Positions 24,757 through 34,271 of a DNA stretch of 41,530 bases are shown here, in pieces. This DNA comes from Polaromonas sp. (lineage in GTDB: Bacteria > Pseudomonadota > Gammaproteobacteria > Burkholderiales > Burkholderiaceae_C): NCBI RefSeq assembly GCF_012927415.1, contig NZ_JABBPF010000167.1:1-41530 (forward strand). The letters run 5' to 3'. Positions within the stretch are counted from its first letter, which is position 1; each line of letters begins with the position of its first letter. Below the pieces are notes generated by a model. The model saw only the letters and a list, made by a program, of their open reading frames with translations. It ran no database searches and was not told where the DNA came from. Made by a program: the position numbers and the translations under genes.

Positions 24757-26100
24757 ATGGCCCCAAAAGTGATTTACACCCTGATCGCGGTTGCAGGTAT
24801 TGCGGCGGCGTCGGGCGCTGCATGGTGGTATCAAAAGCCCAAGCCCGCTGACGGTCTTGTGACGGCCTCATCGGGCGCTCCGGCACCTGCGGCATTGGGT
24901 GCTGCGACGCCGGCAAAACCGCCCTCGGTAGAGGTGGCGCGGGTGGAGCTTGCCCAACTCACGGACGACACGCGCGCAGTCGGAAGCCTGCGTTCGCGAA
25001 GGGGTGTGGTGTTGCGCCCCGAAGTGGGCGGGCGCATTACCCAACTGAATTTCACTGACGGCCAGCGGGTACGCAAAGGGCAGGTCCTGGTGCAGTTTGA
25101 CGACCAGTTGCAGCAGGCGCAAGTGCAGCAAAGCCGGGCTGAACTCTCGATAGCCCTGGCCAACCAAAAGCGCAATCAGGAGCTGGTGGCGCAAAACTTC
25201 ATCAGCCAGCGTTCTCTGGATGAGAGCGCTGCCAACCTCGAAGTGGCGCAGGCCAAGCTCGCACTGGCCAGAGCAACGGCGGCACGGTTGAAAATCGTCG
25301 CGCCGTTTGACGGCATTGCCGGCATTCGCCAGGTCAATGTGGGTGACTACCTGAAGGACGGCGCCGACATCGTCAATATTGAAGACATAGAAGCCATTTT
25401 TGTCGACTACCGGCTGCCTGAACGCTTTCAAGGCAAGCTCAGGCGCGGCCAGACGGCAATGCTTGACATCGATGCGTTACCCGGCCGCCAGTACATGGCG
25501 CAGATTCAGGCGATTGACCCGCTGATTGACGTCAACGGCCGCTCCGTCGGTATCCGCGGCTGTATCGACAACCGTCAGTCGCAGCTGCGCCCAGGCATGT
25601 TTGCCCGGGTCAATACGGTGTTTGGCGTGAAGGGCGACGCACGCGTGATTCCGGAGGAAGCGATTATTCCGCAGGGTGGAAAACAGTTTGTCATCAAGCT
25701 GCTGAACGCCGCCGCGTCGGCTGCGCCGACAACGCAGCGGGTTGAGGTCAGGGTGGGTTTGCGCAGCCCGGGCAAGGTGGAAATCCTCGAAGGGCTAAAG
25801 CCTGGTGACATCGTGGTCACGGCGGGCCACCAGCGCGTGCAGCGAGACGGCACCGCAGTGACTGTCGTTGACCTCGCCGCCGGCCGACCAGCGCGCGCGG
25901 CCGCCAACGGCCCGTCAGCGGGTGTCGTAGCGCCGGTTGCTACACCGGCCTTACAGACTGCGGCTACCCCCGCGCTGGTGGGCGCCCACCCCTGCGGCGC
26001 AGTGATTTCCCAGGCTGCGACCGGTCTGGTGCCCGTGCGCAGCACCTCCAGGACTGATCGCATTGCGCCGGCGTCGACAACAGAGCGCAACCCTGCCTGA
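24757..26100 (+). CDS. RND efflux periplasmic adaptor (membrane fusion protein)
   Basis: 447 residues from ATG 24757; no clear ribosome site. A single N-terminal hydrophobic helix (YTLIAVAGIAAASGAAWW) anchors it to the inner membrane. The lipoyl half-motifs (VVLRPEVGGRITQLNFTDGQ and KIVAPFDGIAGIRQVNVGDY) flank a coiled coil of about 80 residues. A beta-barrel and a membrane-proximal domain follow, then a long alanine/proline/threonine-rich tail (last ~65 residues) unusual for the family. It connects the RND pump encoded 59 bp downstream with an outer-membrane channel. No outer-membrane gene is adjacent. Confidence 0.92.
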   Translation: MAPKVIYTLIAVAGIAAASGAAWWYQKPKPADGLVTASSGAPAPAALGAATPAKPPSVEVARVELAQLTDDTRAVGSLRSRRGVVLRPEVGGRITQLNFTDGQRVRKGQVLVQFDDQLQQAQVQQSRAELSIALANQKRNQELVAQNFISQRSLDESAANLEVAQAKLALARATAARLKIVAPFDGIAGIRQVNVGDYLKDGADIVNIEDIEAIFVDYRLPERFQGKLRRGQTAMLDIDALPGRQYMAQIQAIDPLIDVNGRSVGIRGCIDNRQSQLRPGMFARVNTVFGVKGDARVIPEEAIIPQGGKQFVIKLLNAAASAAPTTQRVEVRVGLRSPGKVEILEGLKPGDIVVTAGHQRVQRDGTAVTVVDLAAGRPARAAANGPSAGVVAPVATPALQTAATPALVGAHPCGAVISQAATGLVPVRSTSRTDRIAPASTTERNPA

Positions 26101-26159
26101 GCTGTTTCCGAGCGTGACCAGCCATGACATCAGTATTTGACATATCGAGATGAGCCCCG

Positions 26160-29100
26160 ATGCAACTCGCTGAAGTTTCCATACGCCGTCCAGTGTTTGC
26201 CACAGTGCTGTCGCTGCTCATCGTGCTGGTGGGGGCGGTCAGCTTTAACCGCCTTACCGTCCGCGAATATCCCAAGATTGACGAGCCGGTTGTCACAGTA
26301 AGCGTGCGTTATGCAGGCGCTTCCGCAGAAGTGATCGAGTCGCAGGTAACCAAGCCGCTGGAAGACTCCATTGCCGGCATTGATGGCGTGGATGTCATCA
26401 CCTCGATCAGCCGCGCTGACCAAGCGCAGATCAGCGTGCGTTTCAGGCTTGAAAAAGATGCCGACTCTGCCGCCGCCGAAGTACGCGACCGCACTTCGCG
26501 CGTGCGTAACCGCCTGCCACAATCGATTGAAGAGCCCGTCATTGCCAAGGTGGAGGCCGACGCATTTCCTGTGATTCAGCTGGCGTTTTCCAGTGAGTCG
26601 ATGACACCGCTGCAGATCAACGATTTGGTGAACCGTATCATCAAACCGCGCCTGCAGACTGTGACGGGTGTGGCGGATGTGCGCATTTTCGGCGAGCGCA
26701 AATATGCCATGCGCGTCTGGCTGGACACCGACAAGCTAGCGTCTTACAAGCTGACCACGCAGGATGTCGAAGATGCCATCAGCCGCAGCAATCTCGAGCT
26801 GCCAGCCGGCCGGATTGAGTCGCAGCAGCGCGAATTCAGCGTGACGTCCCAGACCGATCTGATCAAGCCGGCGCAGTTTGGCGAGATTGTGATCAAGAAC
26901 ATCAACGGGTTTTCGGTCAAGGTGCGCGACGTGGCAAGAGTCCAGGAAGGCGCGGCTGACGAGCGCACCGTAGTTCGGCTGAACGGGCGTTCTGCAGTCG
27001 CGGTGGGCGTCATCCGCCAGGCCACCGCCAACCCTCTTGATTTGTCAAAAGGGGTGCAGGAAGCCATTCCCAAACTGAGAGCGGACCTGCCGTCCGATCT
27101 TTTGATTGACATCGCCAATGACAACTCGGTTTTCATCGACCGCTCGGTGAAGAACGTCTACCGCACCATATTTGAAGCTATTTTGCTGGTCGCACTGGTC
27201 ATTTTTGTGTTCCTGCGCACGCTGCGCGCGTCCATCATTCCCATCATCACCATCCCGGTGAGTCTGATCGGCACTTTTGCCCTGATGGCGCTGGCGGGCT
27301 TCACCATCAACACGCTCACGCTGCTGGCACTGGTGCTGGCCATCGGGCTGGTGGTGGACGATGCCATCGTCATGCTGGAGAACATTTTTCGCCATATCGA
27401 AGAAGGCATGGACCCGTTTTCAGCCGGTATCAAGGGTGCGCGTGAAATCGGTTTTGCCATCGTCACCATGACGGCCACGCTGGTCGCGGTATATGCGCCG
27501 CTGGCTTTCACGCCGGGGCGAACCGGCCGGTTGTTCGTGGAGTTTGCGCTGGCGCTGGCGGGCGCCGTGGTGGTGTCGGGGCTTGTGGCGCTGACTCTCA
27601 CGCCGATGCTGTGCACCCAGTTGCTCAAGCACAACCCCAGGCCCAACCGTTTTGACCGCACCATGGAGCGCATGCTGACAGGTATTTCCGAGCGCTACGG
27701 CGTTTTCCTGCGCTGGATAGTGACCGCGCGCCACCAGCCGCGCGCCGGGGGCCGAAGCGGCAATCAGCGTTTGAAGGCCCTCGTGTTTCAGGCGCGCTGG
27801 ATTGTGCTTGCCATCATGGCGCTCAGCGCCGTCGGCATCGTGCTGGTGTTTCCCACCATGAAGCAGGAACTCTCGCCAATGGAAGACCGCGGAGTGATCC
27901 TGGCAAGCGTCAACGCGCCTGACGGCTCGACACTGGAGTACACCAACCGCTACGCTCAGGCGCTCGAAAAAATGGGCCAGCCGTTCAAGGAGTTTGACCG
28001 TATCTTCGCCAACGTCGGCAACCCGACGGTCGCGCAGGCCAGCGTGGTCTACCGCACTGTGGACTGGGATGAGCGCAGTCGCTCGACCATGGAGATGGCG
28101 CGTGAGCTGCAGCCGAAGTTCAATGCCTTGCCCGGCGTGACGGCCTTTCCCATCACGCCCCCGTCCCTCGGTCAGGGCTTTCGCGAGCGTCCGCTCAATT
28201 TCGTAATTCAGACCTCTGACAGCTACCAGAACCTTAATGGAGTGGTGCGCCAGATGCTCGACGAGATTGCCAAAAACCCGGGCATCATGTCGCCCGACGT
28301 GGATTTGCGGCTGAACAAACCCGAACTGCGCATTGAGGTGGAACGCGATAGGGCGGCCGATCTCGGGGTAAGCGTCCAGGTGGTCGCCAAAGCCATTGAA
28401 ATGCTGCTGGGTGGGCGCAACGTGACGCGTTACAAGCGCGATGCCGAACAGTATGACGTGATCGTGCAGACCGAGGCCAGCGGTAGAACCACCCCGGAGG
28501 ACATTGATCGAATCTATGTCAGGGGCCAGAAAGGCGGCGTCGACGCGATGATCCCGCTGTCAAGTCTGGTCAAGGTTCAGGAAAGCGTCTCGCCGCGCGA
28601 ACTGAACCATTTCGGACAGCGTCGCTCGGTGTCCATCACCGCCAGCCTGGCGCCTGACTACTCTCTCGGGGAGGCATTGAAGTTCATGGACCAGACGGCG
28701 ACAAAGGTAATGAAGACTGGCTACAGCACCGACCTGAACGGTACGTCGCGCGGGGTCCGGGACTCGCCGGGCGCGCGGGCCAGAGTGTTTGTGGTGGCGC
28801 TGGGGGTTATTTTACGGGTGCTGTCCGCGCAGTGCGAGAGTTTAATCGACCCGCTGGTGATCATGCTGTCGGTGCCGCTGTCGATGATTGGCGCATTGCT
28901 GGCGCTGAAGTGGAGCGGCGGCTCGCTCAACGTCTATTCACAGATCGGGCTGATCACGCTAGTCGGGCTGATCACCAAACACGGTATTTTGATCGTCGAG
29001 TTCACCAACCAGTTGCGCGTGCAGGGCATGGAGATGACTGACGCGCTGGTGAAGGCGTCTTCCCAGCGGCTGCGTCCTATCCTGATGACGACCGGCGCCA

Positions 29101-29330
29101 TGGTACTGGGTGCCTTGCCGCTGGCGCTGGCGCATGGCGCGGGAGCTGAAAGCCGCACCCAGATTGGCTGGGTCATCGTCGGCGGCATGTCTCTCGGGAC
29201 CTTGCTGACCGTGTTTGTCGTGCCTACCATGTACACGCTGTTTGCCCGGAAGAGCGTGCCGGGGGCTAACAGGGCGGTTGCAAAAGAGCAAGCAGTGCCG
29301 CACCCGGACGGCTTCCCGGTTATCAAGTAA
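26160..29330 (+). CDS. RND efflux transporter permease (HAE1/AcrB-like)
   Basis: 1056 residues with 12 expected transmembrane helices and two large periplasmic loops. Proton-relay residues are present: Asp400 and Asp401 in TM4 (GLVVDDAIVMLE) and Lys940 in TM10 (LITKHGILIVEF). The start MQLAEVSIRRPVFATVLSLL is typical. Residues about 862-897 are odd: arginines in GARARVF and VILRVLSAQCES lie where TM8 should be purely hydrophobic. The loop after TM6 (RHQPRAGGRSGNQRLK) is longer than usual. With the adaptor upstream it forms a proton-driven multidrug or solvent efflux system; substrate unknown. Confidence 0.93.
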   Translation: MQLAEVSIRRPVFATVLSLLIVLVGAVSFNRLTVREYPKIDEPVVTVSVRYAGASAEVIESQVTKPLEDSIAGIDGVDVITSISRADQAQISVRFRLEKDADSAAAEVRDRTSRVRNRLPQSIEEPVIAKVEADAFPVIQLAFSSESMTPLQINDLVNRIIKPRLQTVTGVADVRIFGERKYAMRVWLDTDKLASYKLTTQDVEDAISRSNLELPAGRIESQQREFSVTSQTDLIKPAQFGEIVIKNINGFSVKVRDVARVQEGAADERTVVRLNGRSAVAVGVIRQATANPLDLSKGVQEAIPKLRADLPSDLLIDIANDNSVFIDRSVKNVYRTIFEAILLVALVIFVFLRTLRASIIPIITIPVSLIGTFALMALAGFTINTLTLLALVLAIGLVVDDAIVMLENIFRHIEEGMDPFSAGIKGAREIGFAIVTMTATLVAVYAPLAFTPGRTGRLFVEFALALAGAVVVSGLVALTLTPMLCTQLLKHNPRPNRFDRTMERMLTGISERYGVFLRWIVTARHQPRAGGRSGNQRLKALVFQARWIVLAIMALSAVGIVLVFPTMKQELSPMEDRGVILASVNAPDGSTLEYTNRYAQALEKMGQPFKEFDRIFANVGNPTVAQASVVYRTVDWDERSRSTMEMARELQPKFNALPGVTAFPITPPSLGQGFRERPLNFVIQTSDSYQNLNGVVRQMLDEIAKNPGIMSPDVDLRLNKPELRIEVERDRAADLGVSVQVVAKAIEMLLGGRNVTRYKRDAEQYDVIVQTEASGRTTPEDIDRIYVRGQKGGVDAMIPLSSLVKVQESVSPRELNHFGQRRSVSITASLAPDYSLGEALKFMDQTATKVMKTGYSTDLNGTSRGVRDSPGARARVFVVALGVILRVLSAQCESLIDPLVIMLSVPLSMIGALLALKWSGGSLNVYSQIGLITLVGLITKHGILIVEFTNQLRVQGMEMTDALVKASSQRLRPILMTTGAMVLGALPLALAHGAGAESRTQIGWVIVGGMSLGTLLTVFVVPTMYTLFARKSVPGANRAVAKEQAVPHPDGFPVIK

Positions 29331-29355
29331 AAGGGTTCCGCGCAGGTTTAAGGCG

Positions 29356-29913
29356 CTATCGAGTGGGCGGCTCAGGGGCGTGAAGCGTCCGATAAAAAAA
29401 AGTGGTGTCGCACAGCCCGCCCTGGGGCAGCAATGCATAGCCGGGAATCACACCGCAGCGCTGCCAACCGAGCCGTACATAGAGCCGTTCCGCTTCGCCG
29501 CTGGCAGTGTCGAGCACCAGCAATGATTTGCCACATTCACACGCGAGGTGCTCGGCTGCCTGTACCAGCGCTGCGCCCAGCCCGCGGCGTCGCGCCCGGC
29601 GATGCACCAGCATCTTTGACAGGCCGGCGCAGTGCGCCTGGTTTTCGGGCTGACTCAACACCAATTGCACCGTTCCCACGATGCCCGTGGCGTCCTCCGC
29701 CACCAGCAGCGCGCGCTCGCCGCGGGCGACACCATCCAGCACAAAGCGCCAGAACGCCAGCGCCCTGGATGCCGGCAGAGGGTGCATGAAACTTACCGAT
29801 GCCCCACCTTCCACACAATCGATGAGCAACCTGGCAAGCGCCTGCACCAGAGTGTCGGTTGCGGTCTCCAGACGATGAATGTAATGGGAGTGAATGATGT
29901 TTTTTGGCTGCAT
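29356..29913 (-). CDS. GNAT family N-acetyltransferase
   Basis: 185 residues. The acetyl-CoA binding loop RRARRRGLGAALVQAAEHLA and the preceding strand CAGLSKMLVHRRA identify a Gcn5-related N-acetyltransferase; the C-terminal segment with LDTASGEAERLYVRLGW is also typical. The substrate (small amine, antibiotic or protein) cannot be inferred. The gene begins 11 bp after moeA on the same strand and is probably co-transcribed with the molybdenum-cofactor genes, though no functional link is known. It converges on the RND gene. Confidence 0.88.
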   Translation of the reverse strand: MQPKNIIHSHYIHRLETATDTLVQALARLLIDCVEGGASVSFMHPLPASRALAFWRFVLDGVARGERALLVAEDATGIVGTVQLVLSQPENQAHCAGLSKMLVHRRARRRGLGAALVQAAEHLACECGKSLLVLDTASGEAERLYVRLGWQRCGVIPGYALLPQGGLCDTTFFYRTLHAPEPPTR

Positions 29914-29924
29914 GTCTTGCGCGG

Positions 29925-31289
29925 TCAGCCCACGCCGTCGAACATCATCACGCTGACCTCATCGCCTGCGGCTACATTGCCCTGGGCATGGTGCAGCACC
30001 ATCAGGCCGTTGGCCTCGGCCATCGAACGCAGCACGCCCGAGCCCTGGCTGCCGGTGGTCTTGACCTGCAGCGAACCATCAGGCGCGGCCGATACCCGTG
30101 CGCGCTGGTATTCGGTCCGGCCGGGCTTCTTGCGGATGGGCTCAAGGCTGCGTGCCTTGAGCAGCAGCACGGGCTCCGGGTTGGCTCCCATCATCTGCAG
30201 CAGGGCGGGGCGCACAAAAGCCAGGAAGGTGACCATGACGGCCACCGGATTGCCCGGCAAGCCAAAGAGAATGGTGGAAGCGTGTTTGCTATATTTATTA
30301 TAGCTAACTGAGGCCGTATTAAATGGAGCTGAGGCTGATTTGACTGATAAGATTCGACCCACGGCCATGGGGCGACCTGGCCGCATCGCGATACGCCAGA
30401 AAGCCACATCACCGAGCTTTTTCATGAGGGCTTTAGTGTGGTCGGCTTCGCCCACACTGACGCCGCCGGAGGTGATGATGGCGTCGCAAAGCTTCGCCGC
30501 ATGGGTAAATGTCGCCTCCAGCTTCGCGGGTTCGTCGGGGACGACGCCCAGGTCGACAATCTGGCAACCAAGGCGGCTCAGCATTCCAAAGACGGTGTAG
30601 CGGTTGCTGTCGTAGACGGCACCTTCGCGCGGCGCTTCACCGAGCGACAAAATCTCGTCGCCGGTGGAAAAATAGGCGATGCGCAGCGGCCGCCAGGTTT
30701 TCACTGTTTTAAGGCCTAAAGAAGCCGCCAGTCCCAGCCGAGCGGGTGTTATCAACTCACCCTTATGAAGCGCCGCCTTACCCTGCGCGAGGTCTTCGCC
30801 ACGCAGGCGGCGGTTGTCACCGGCGCGCAGCAGGCCGGCCGGAATGCTGATGCTGCCAGACTCTCCGGACAGCTTCAGCGTCACGAACTCCTGCGGAACC
30901 ACCGTGTCCAGACCCTGCGGCATGATGGCGCCCGTCATGATCTTGACGCACTGGCCGGGGATGACCGGGCCGCCGCTGCCTTGCCACGCCTTGCCCGCAA
31001 ACGCCGTGCCCATCACAGCAAGCTCAAGCGCGGTGTTTTGTGTCAGTTGCGCGCCGTCAAACGCATAGCCGTCCATCGCCGAGTTGTCGTGCGGCGGCAC
31101 ATCAAACGGCGAAATCACATCCTCCGCCAGTATCCGCCCGAGTGACTCGAGCAAGGGCAGTTCGACAGCATCCTGAACCGGCGTCACCAGTTTGGACAGG
31201 AAGGCCTGGACATCCGCAGCAGACATGGCTTGCGGGTCGTAGCCCTGCAGTTCGGAAGCAATCTGATGGAGTGTTTTCACGGCAAGCAC
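29925..31289 (-). CDS. moeA: Molybdopterin molybdenumtransferase MoeA
   Basis: 454 residues, longer than the usual ~410. MoeA inserts molybdenum into adenylylated molybdopterin. Family motifs include DVPPHDNSAMDGYAF, GTAFAGKAW, KIMTGAIMP, YDSNRYTVFGML, ITSGGVSVGEADH and FGLPGNPVAVMV. The start is GTG at 31289 or GTG at 31280; no ATG is available, and GTG 31289 shares one base with the mobA stop. About 24 extra residues (roughly 315-338) sit just before FGLPGNPV and are encoded partly by a palindromic repeat (30285-30314). They are in frame and may be tolerated as a loop. Confidence 0.94.
   Translation of the reverse strand: MLAVKTLHQIASELQGYDPQAMSAADVQAFLSKLVTPVQDAVELPLLESLGRILAEDVISPFDVPPHDNSAMDGYAFDGAQLTQNTALELAVMGTAFAGKAWQGSGGPVIPGQCVKIMTGAIMPQGLDTVVPQEFVTLKLSGESGSISIPAGLLRAGDNRRLRGEDLAQGKAALHKGELITPARLGLAASLGLKTVKTWRPLRIAYFSTGDEILSLGEAPREGAVYDSNRYTVFGMLSRLGCQIVDLGVVPDEPAKLEATFTHAAKLCDAIITSGGVSVGEADHTKALMKKLGDVAFWRIAMRPGRPMAVGRILSVKSASAPFNTASVSYNKYSKHASTILFGLPGNPVAVMVTFLAFVRPALLQMMGANPEPVLLLKARSLEPIRKKPGRTEYQRARVSAAPDGSLQVKTTGSQGSGVLRSMAEANGLMVLHHAQGNVAAGDEVSVMMFDGVG
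30285..30314 (-). repeat. Palindromic repeat, copy D, inserted in moeA
   Basis: GCTATA (30288-30293) and TATAGC (30299-30304) form a perfect 6-bp stem with a 5-nt loop, preceded by TTT and followed by TAACTGAGGC. It encodes part of the extra stretch SVSYNKYSKHAS in MoeA. It is the most perfect copy of the family in the window. Confidence 0.75.
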
Positions 31290-31933
31290 TAGTCGAGCCG
31301 GGATTCGAGCTGATGCAGCTCGGCCAGCGTGTTGGCATTAAAAAACGCGCGCTCGTCGTCGCCAGGTGCATTGAAGGGCACACTGACGGTTTTATGCTGT
31401 CCCGTCCAGGCGTCGATTTTGCGGCCGCCCGCTTGCGTAAATTGCATCAGGCTTTCCAGCATGCCGATGCGCATCAGGCAAAACACCGGCTGCGGCCGCA
31501 ATTGGCCGTCTTCCTCAGGCGCGGCGGCGACCGCAAAATCGGCGTCTTCCCGGGCAAAAGCCGCTGCCATCCGGGCCACCAGATCGGCAGGAAACAGCGG
31601 CGTGTCACAGGGAACGGTGAGCAGGTAGGGCGTTTCACAGCGCTCTAGCGCCGTCATGAAGCCGGCCAGCGGACCGGCGTATTCGCCCAACCCGGTACTG
31701 TCAGGCCAGACCGGCACGCCGAAGGATTCGTATGCGGCCAGGTTGCGGTTGGCATTGACCATGATTTCGCCCACTTGGGGTGACAGCCGCATCAGCGTGT
31801 GCAGGGCCAGCGGCACGCCGTTGAAGTTTTGCAGACCCTTGTCCGCGCCGCCCATGCGCGAACCTCTGCCGCCAGCCAGAATCACGCCGGTGATGGCTTC
31901 GGCATGCAAGGGAGTCGTCATATTCATAGTCAT
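31289..31933 (-). CDS. mobA: Molybdenum cofactor guanylyltransferase MobA
   Basis: 214 residues from ATG 31933, which has AGGG (31941-31944, minus strand) upstream. MobA joins GMP to molybdopterin to make the bis-MGD cofactor. The nucleotide-binding signature [20 protein letters not shown] and the later [17 protein letters not shown] are diagnostic, as is the C-terminal [10 protein letters not shown]. It overlaps the moeA GTG by one base, so translation is probably coupled, and moaA lies upstream. Confidence 0.95.
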   Translation of the reverse strand: MTMNMTTPLHAEAITGVILAGGRGSRMGGADKGLQNFNGVPLALHTLMRLSPQVGEIMVNANRNLAAYESFGVPVWPDSTGLGEYAGPLAGFMTALERCETPYLLTVPCDTPLFPADLVARMAAAFAREDADFAVAAAPEEDGQLRPQPVFCLMRIGMLESLMQFTQAGGRKIDAWTGQHKTVSVPFNAPGDDERAFFNANTLAELHQLESRLD

Positions 31934-31990
31934 CAAAATTCCCTGAAAATTTTGCATCAACCGCGGAGCAATGGCTCAGCGGCCAGGGCC

Positions 31991-32014
31991 GCGGAACCGG
32001 CTTCGCCGGGCCGC
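31991..32014. repeat. GC-rich hairpin repeat, copy 1
   Basis: GCGG-AA-CCGGC-TTC-GCCGG-G-CCGC forms a nearly continuous 9-bp stem. It lies in the 143-bp gap between moaA and mobA. The same unit, with the following GGCGCAGC and an AAGCGTGG-like tail further on, recurs at 33378-33460. It may stabilise or partly terminate the moaA transcript. Confidence 0.7.
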
Positions 32015-32076
32015 TGGCGCAGCAGCGCCTCTGGCGGACCGCGCAGTACGTGATGCGACAAGCGTGGCGGCCATAT

Positions 32077-33225
32077 TCAGCCTCCGATATAACTCATTTC
32101 AACGCGCTTTGTGCCACCTGCCGGGCTGGCGTCTGGCGGCAGGGCGGCGCGCAGTTCCGAATAACGGTCGCTTCGCGCCTGCCAGATCGGGCCTATTGCT
32201 GCCGTAATCTGCTCGTCAGCATAATTGCTGCGAAGCAGGGCGCGCAAGTCGTGGCCCTGACTGGCAAACAGGCACAAAAACAGTTTGCCTTCGGTGGACA
32301 GCCGTGCCCGGTTGCACTCGCCGCAAAAAGCCTGTGTCACGCTGCTGATCACGCCGATCTCGCCCGCGCCATCGGCATAGCGCCAGCGCCCCGCCGTCTC
32401 GCCGCTGTAGTTCGGATTTATCGCCACCAAAGGAAACTCGGCATTGAGGCGTTCAATGACCTGCGCCGAGGGCAATACCTCGTCCATGCGCCAGCCGTTG
32501 GTGGCGCCTACGTCCATATATTCGATAAAGCGCAGCACCACACCGGAATTACGGAAGTGGCGGGCCATCGGCAGAATTTCGGCGTCGTTGGTGCCGCGCT
32601 TGACCACCATGTTGACCTTGACGGGGGCCAGACCGACCTCCCGTGCCACTTCAAGGCCTTGAAGCACATCAGCCACCGGAAAATCCGCGTCGTTCATGCG
32701 CCGAAAGATGCTGTCGTCCAGCGCATCCAGACTCACGGTCACGCGCTGCAGCCCGGCGTCTTTCAACGAACGGGCTTTTTTGGCGAGCAGCGAGCCGTTG
32801 GTGGTCAGCGTGATGTCAAGCGGTTTGCCTGCGGGAGTTTGCAGTTTCGCGAGCATCCCGATGAGCACTTCGAGGTGCTTGCGCAGCAACGGTTCGCCGC
32901 CGGTGAGCCGAATCTTTTCAACGCCGTGCGCGACAAAAATCTTCGCCAGCCGGGTGATTTCTTCAAAACTCAGCAGCGAGCTTTGCGGCAAAAAGGCATA
33001 GTCCTTGTCAAATACCTCGCGCGGCATGCAGTAGTTGCAGCGGAAGTTGCAGCGGTCCGTTACGCTGATGCGCAGGTCACGCAGCGGCCGGCCTAGCGTG
33101 TCGCTGAGCAGGCCGGTCGGAGCCGAAAGCCCGGCGGGAATCGGCGGCACGCGGCTGGCATAGCGAATATCCGCCAGTGGAATGATTTTTTTGGGTGTGT
33201 CTGTCATGAATGAATGCTCGATCAT
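32077..33225 (-). CDS. moaA: GTP 3',8-cyclase MoaA
   Basis: 382 residues from ATG 33225, with GGAG (33234-33237, minus strand) 8 bp upstream; ATG 33207 is an alternative. MoaA is a radical-SAM enzyme that makes the first molybdopterin precursor. The N-terminal cluster motif is CNFRCNYC, the glycine motif is [12 protein letters not shown], the C-terminal second cluster has [19 protein letters not shown], and the chain ends in the essential Gly-Gly (SYIGG). It is first in the order moaA-mobA-moeA; moaC, moaD and moaE are not in the window. Confidence 0.96.
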   Translation of the reverse strand: MIEHSFMTDTPKKIIPLADIRYASRVPPIPAGLSAPTGLLSDTLGRPLRDLRISVTDRCNFRCNYCMPREVFDKDYAFLPQSSLLSFEEITRLAKIFVAHGVEKIRLTGGEPLLRKHLEVLIGMLAKLQTPAGKPLDITLTTNGSLLAKKARSLKDAGLQRVTVSLDALDDSIFRRMNDADFPVADVLQGLEVAREVGLAPVKVNMVVKRGTNDAEILPMARHFRNSGVVLRFIEYMDVGATNGWRMDEVLPSAQVIERLNAEFPLVAINPNYSGETAGRWRYADGAGEIGVISSVTQAFCGECNRARLSTEGKLFLCLFASQGHDLRALLRSNYADEQITAAIGPIWQARSDRYSELRAALPPDASPAGGTKRVEMSYIGG

Positions 33226-33377
33226 GGAATCTACTCCATTGGCCGGCCCGGGGCGGCAAAAATGCGGCCTTATCCCCAGGCGCCGCATGTAATTGCCACG
33301 GGATTTGTGCAAGGGCATTGGTTTTTCGCTGGGCCAGCCCAAAGAAAATCAGACCTTTGTGTTTTAGCCAGCAGGGG

Positions 33378-33463
33378 CTGCGGAACCGGCTTGGCCGGGC
33401 CGCAGGCGCAGCGCCCCCTCGGGGGGCAGCGAGCCACACGCGGTGGGCGAGCGTGGGGGCCCT
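33378..33463. repeat. GC-rich hairpin repeat, copy 2
   Basis: CTGCGG-AA-CCGGC-TTG-GCCGG-G-CCGCAG (33378-33405) is followed by a second hairpin of C and G runs (33414-33426) and a GAGCGTGGGGGCC tail. The unit is clearly related to 31991-32050 but better preserved. It fills the gap between the SDR gene end and the moaA 5' region on the minus strand. It resembles a repeat I remember as common in Comamonadaceae genomes. Confidence 0.7.
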
Positions 33464-34225
33464 TCACACACAGCGTGCTCCGTCCACCTCGATGCACACG
33501 CCGCTGATGAAGTCAGCCTCGTCGCTGGCCAGGTAAAGCGCCGCATTCGCCACGTCCAGCGCCGTAGAGAAGCGGCCCAGCGGAATGCTGGCCCGAAACC
33601 GCGCTTTGCGCTCCTCGTCCAGCGGTCCGCCGGCAAATTCGGCCGACAAACCGGTGTCGGGGTTGAACACCGGGTTGATGCAGTTGACGCGAATGTTGTC
33701 GGGCCCGAGTTCGGCCGCCAGCGACTTGGAGGTGGTGATGACCGCGCCCTTGGAGCCGTTGTACCAGGTCAGTCCCGGCCTGGGTCGCACCCCGGCGGTC
33801 GACGCAATATTGATGAAACTGCCGCCGCCCTGCGCGCGAAACACCGGCGTTGCATGAATGGTGGCGAGGTAAATGCTCTTGACGTTGATGGCGTAGCACT
33901 TGTCAAAATCCTCTTCGCTGACGTCCAGAGCGGGCTGATTGCGATGTGTCCAGCCAGCGTTGTTGACCATCACGTCGAGCTTGCCGTAGCGCTGCACTGC
34001 AGCCTCAACCAGCGCCTTGACTTCAGCCGATTTTGTGACGTCAGCGGCGAAGAAGGATGCGGTGCCTCCGGCCTTGACAATGGCGGCCACTACCTTTTCT
34101 CCCATCGCTGCATTAATGTCGTTCACGATGACGTTTGCGCCTTCGGCCGCCAGCCGCCGGGCAATGCCTTCACCGATGCCGCCGCCGGAACCGGTCACGA
34201 TAATTGATTTATTTTTCAGTCGCAT
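33464..34225 (-). CDS. SDR family oxidoreductase
   Basis: 253 residues, the classical short-chain dehydrogenase length. Rossmann motif TGSGGGIGEGIAR near residue 11, NNAG (VMVNNAGW), catalytic serine in NIASTAG and YxxxK as YNGSK. The aspartate after beta-strand 2 (VIVNDINAA) suggests NAD rather than NADP. The C-terminus ISGVCIEVDG is typical. The substrate is unknown. It stands alone on the minus strand between moaA and the toxin-antitoxin remnant, with a palindromic repeat just upstream of its start. Confidence 0.92.
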   Translation of the reverse strand: MRLKNKSIIVTGSGGGIGEGIARRLAAEGANVIVNDINAAMGEKVVAAIVKAGGTASFFAADVTKSAEVKALVEAAVQRYGKLDVMVNNAGWTHRNQPALDVSEEDFDKCYAINVKSIYLATIHATPVFRAQGGGSFINIASTAGVRPRPGLTWYNGSKGAVITTSKSLAAELGPDNIRVNCINPVFNPDTGLSAEFAGGPLDEERKARFRASIPLGRFSTALDVANAALYLASDEADFISGVCIEVDGARCV

Positions 34226-34239
34226 TTTTGAATTTCTTT

Positions 34240-34268
34240 CCTGCTACGTATTTGATAGCTGCTTATGA
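34240..34268 (-). repeat. Palindromic repeat, copy E, upstream of the SDR gene
   Basis: GCTA (34243-34246) and TAGC (34256-34259) form the stem, followed by TGCTTATG, which resembles the TACTTATGC tail of copy A. It lies 15 bp upstream of the SDR start codon, so it would be in or near the 5' leader. Confidence 0.5.
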
Positions 34269-34271
34269 CCA

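Noticed and set aside
33226-33463. Molybdenum-cofactor riboswitch upstream of moaA
   Set aside because: The region is explained by the GC-rich repeat, and I could not recognise the Moco RNA consensus; a covariance-model search would be decisive.
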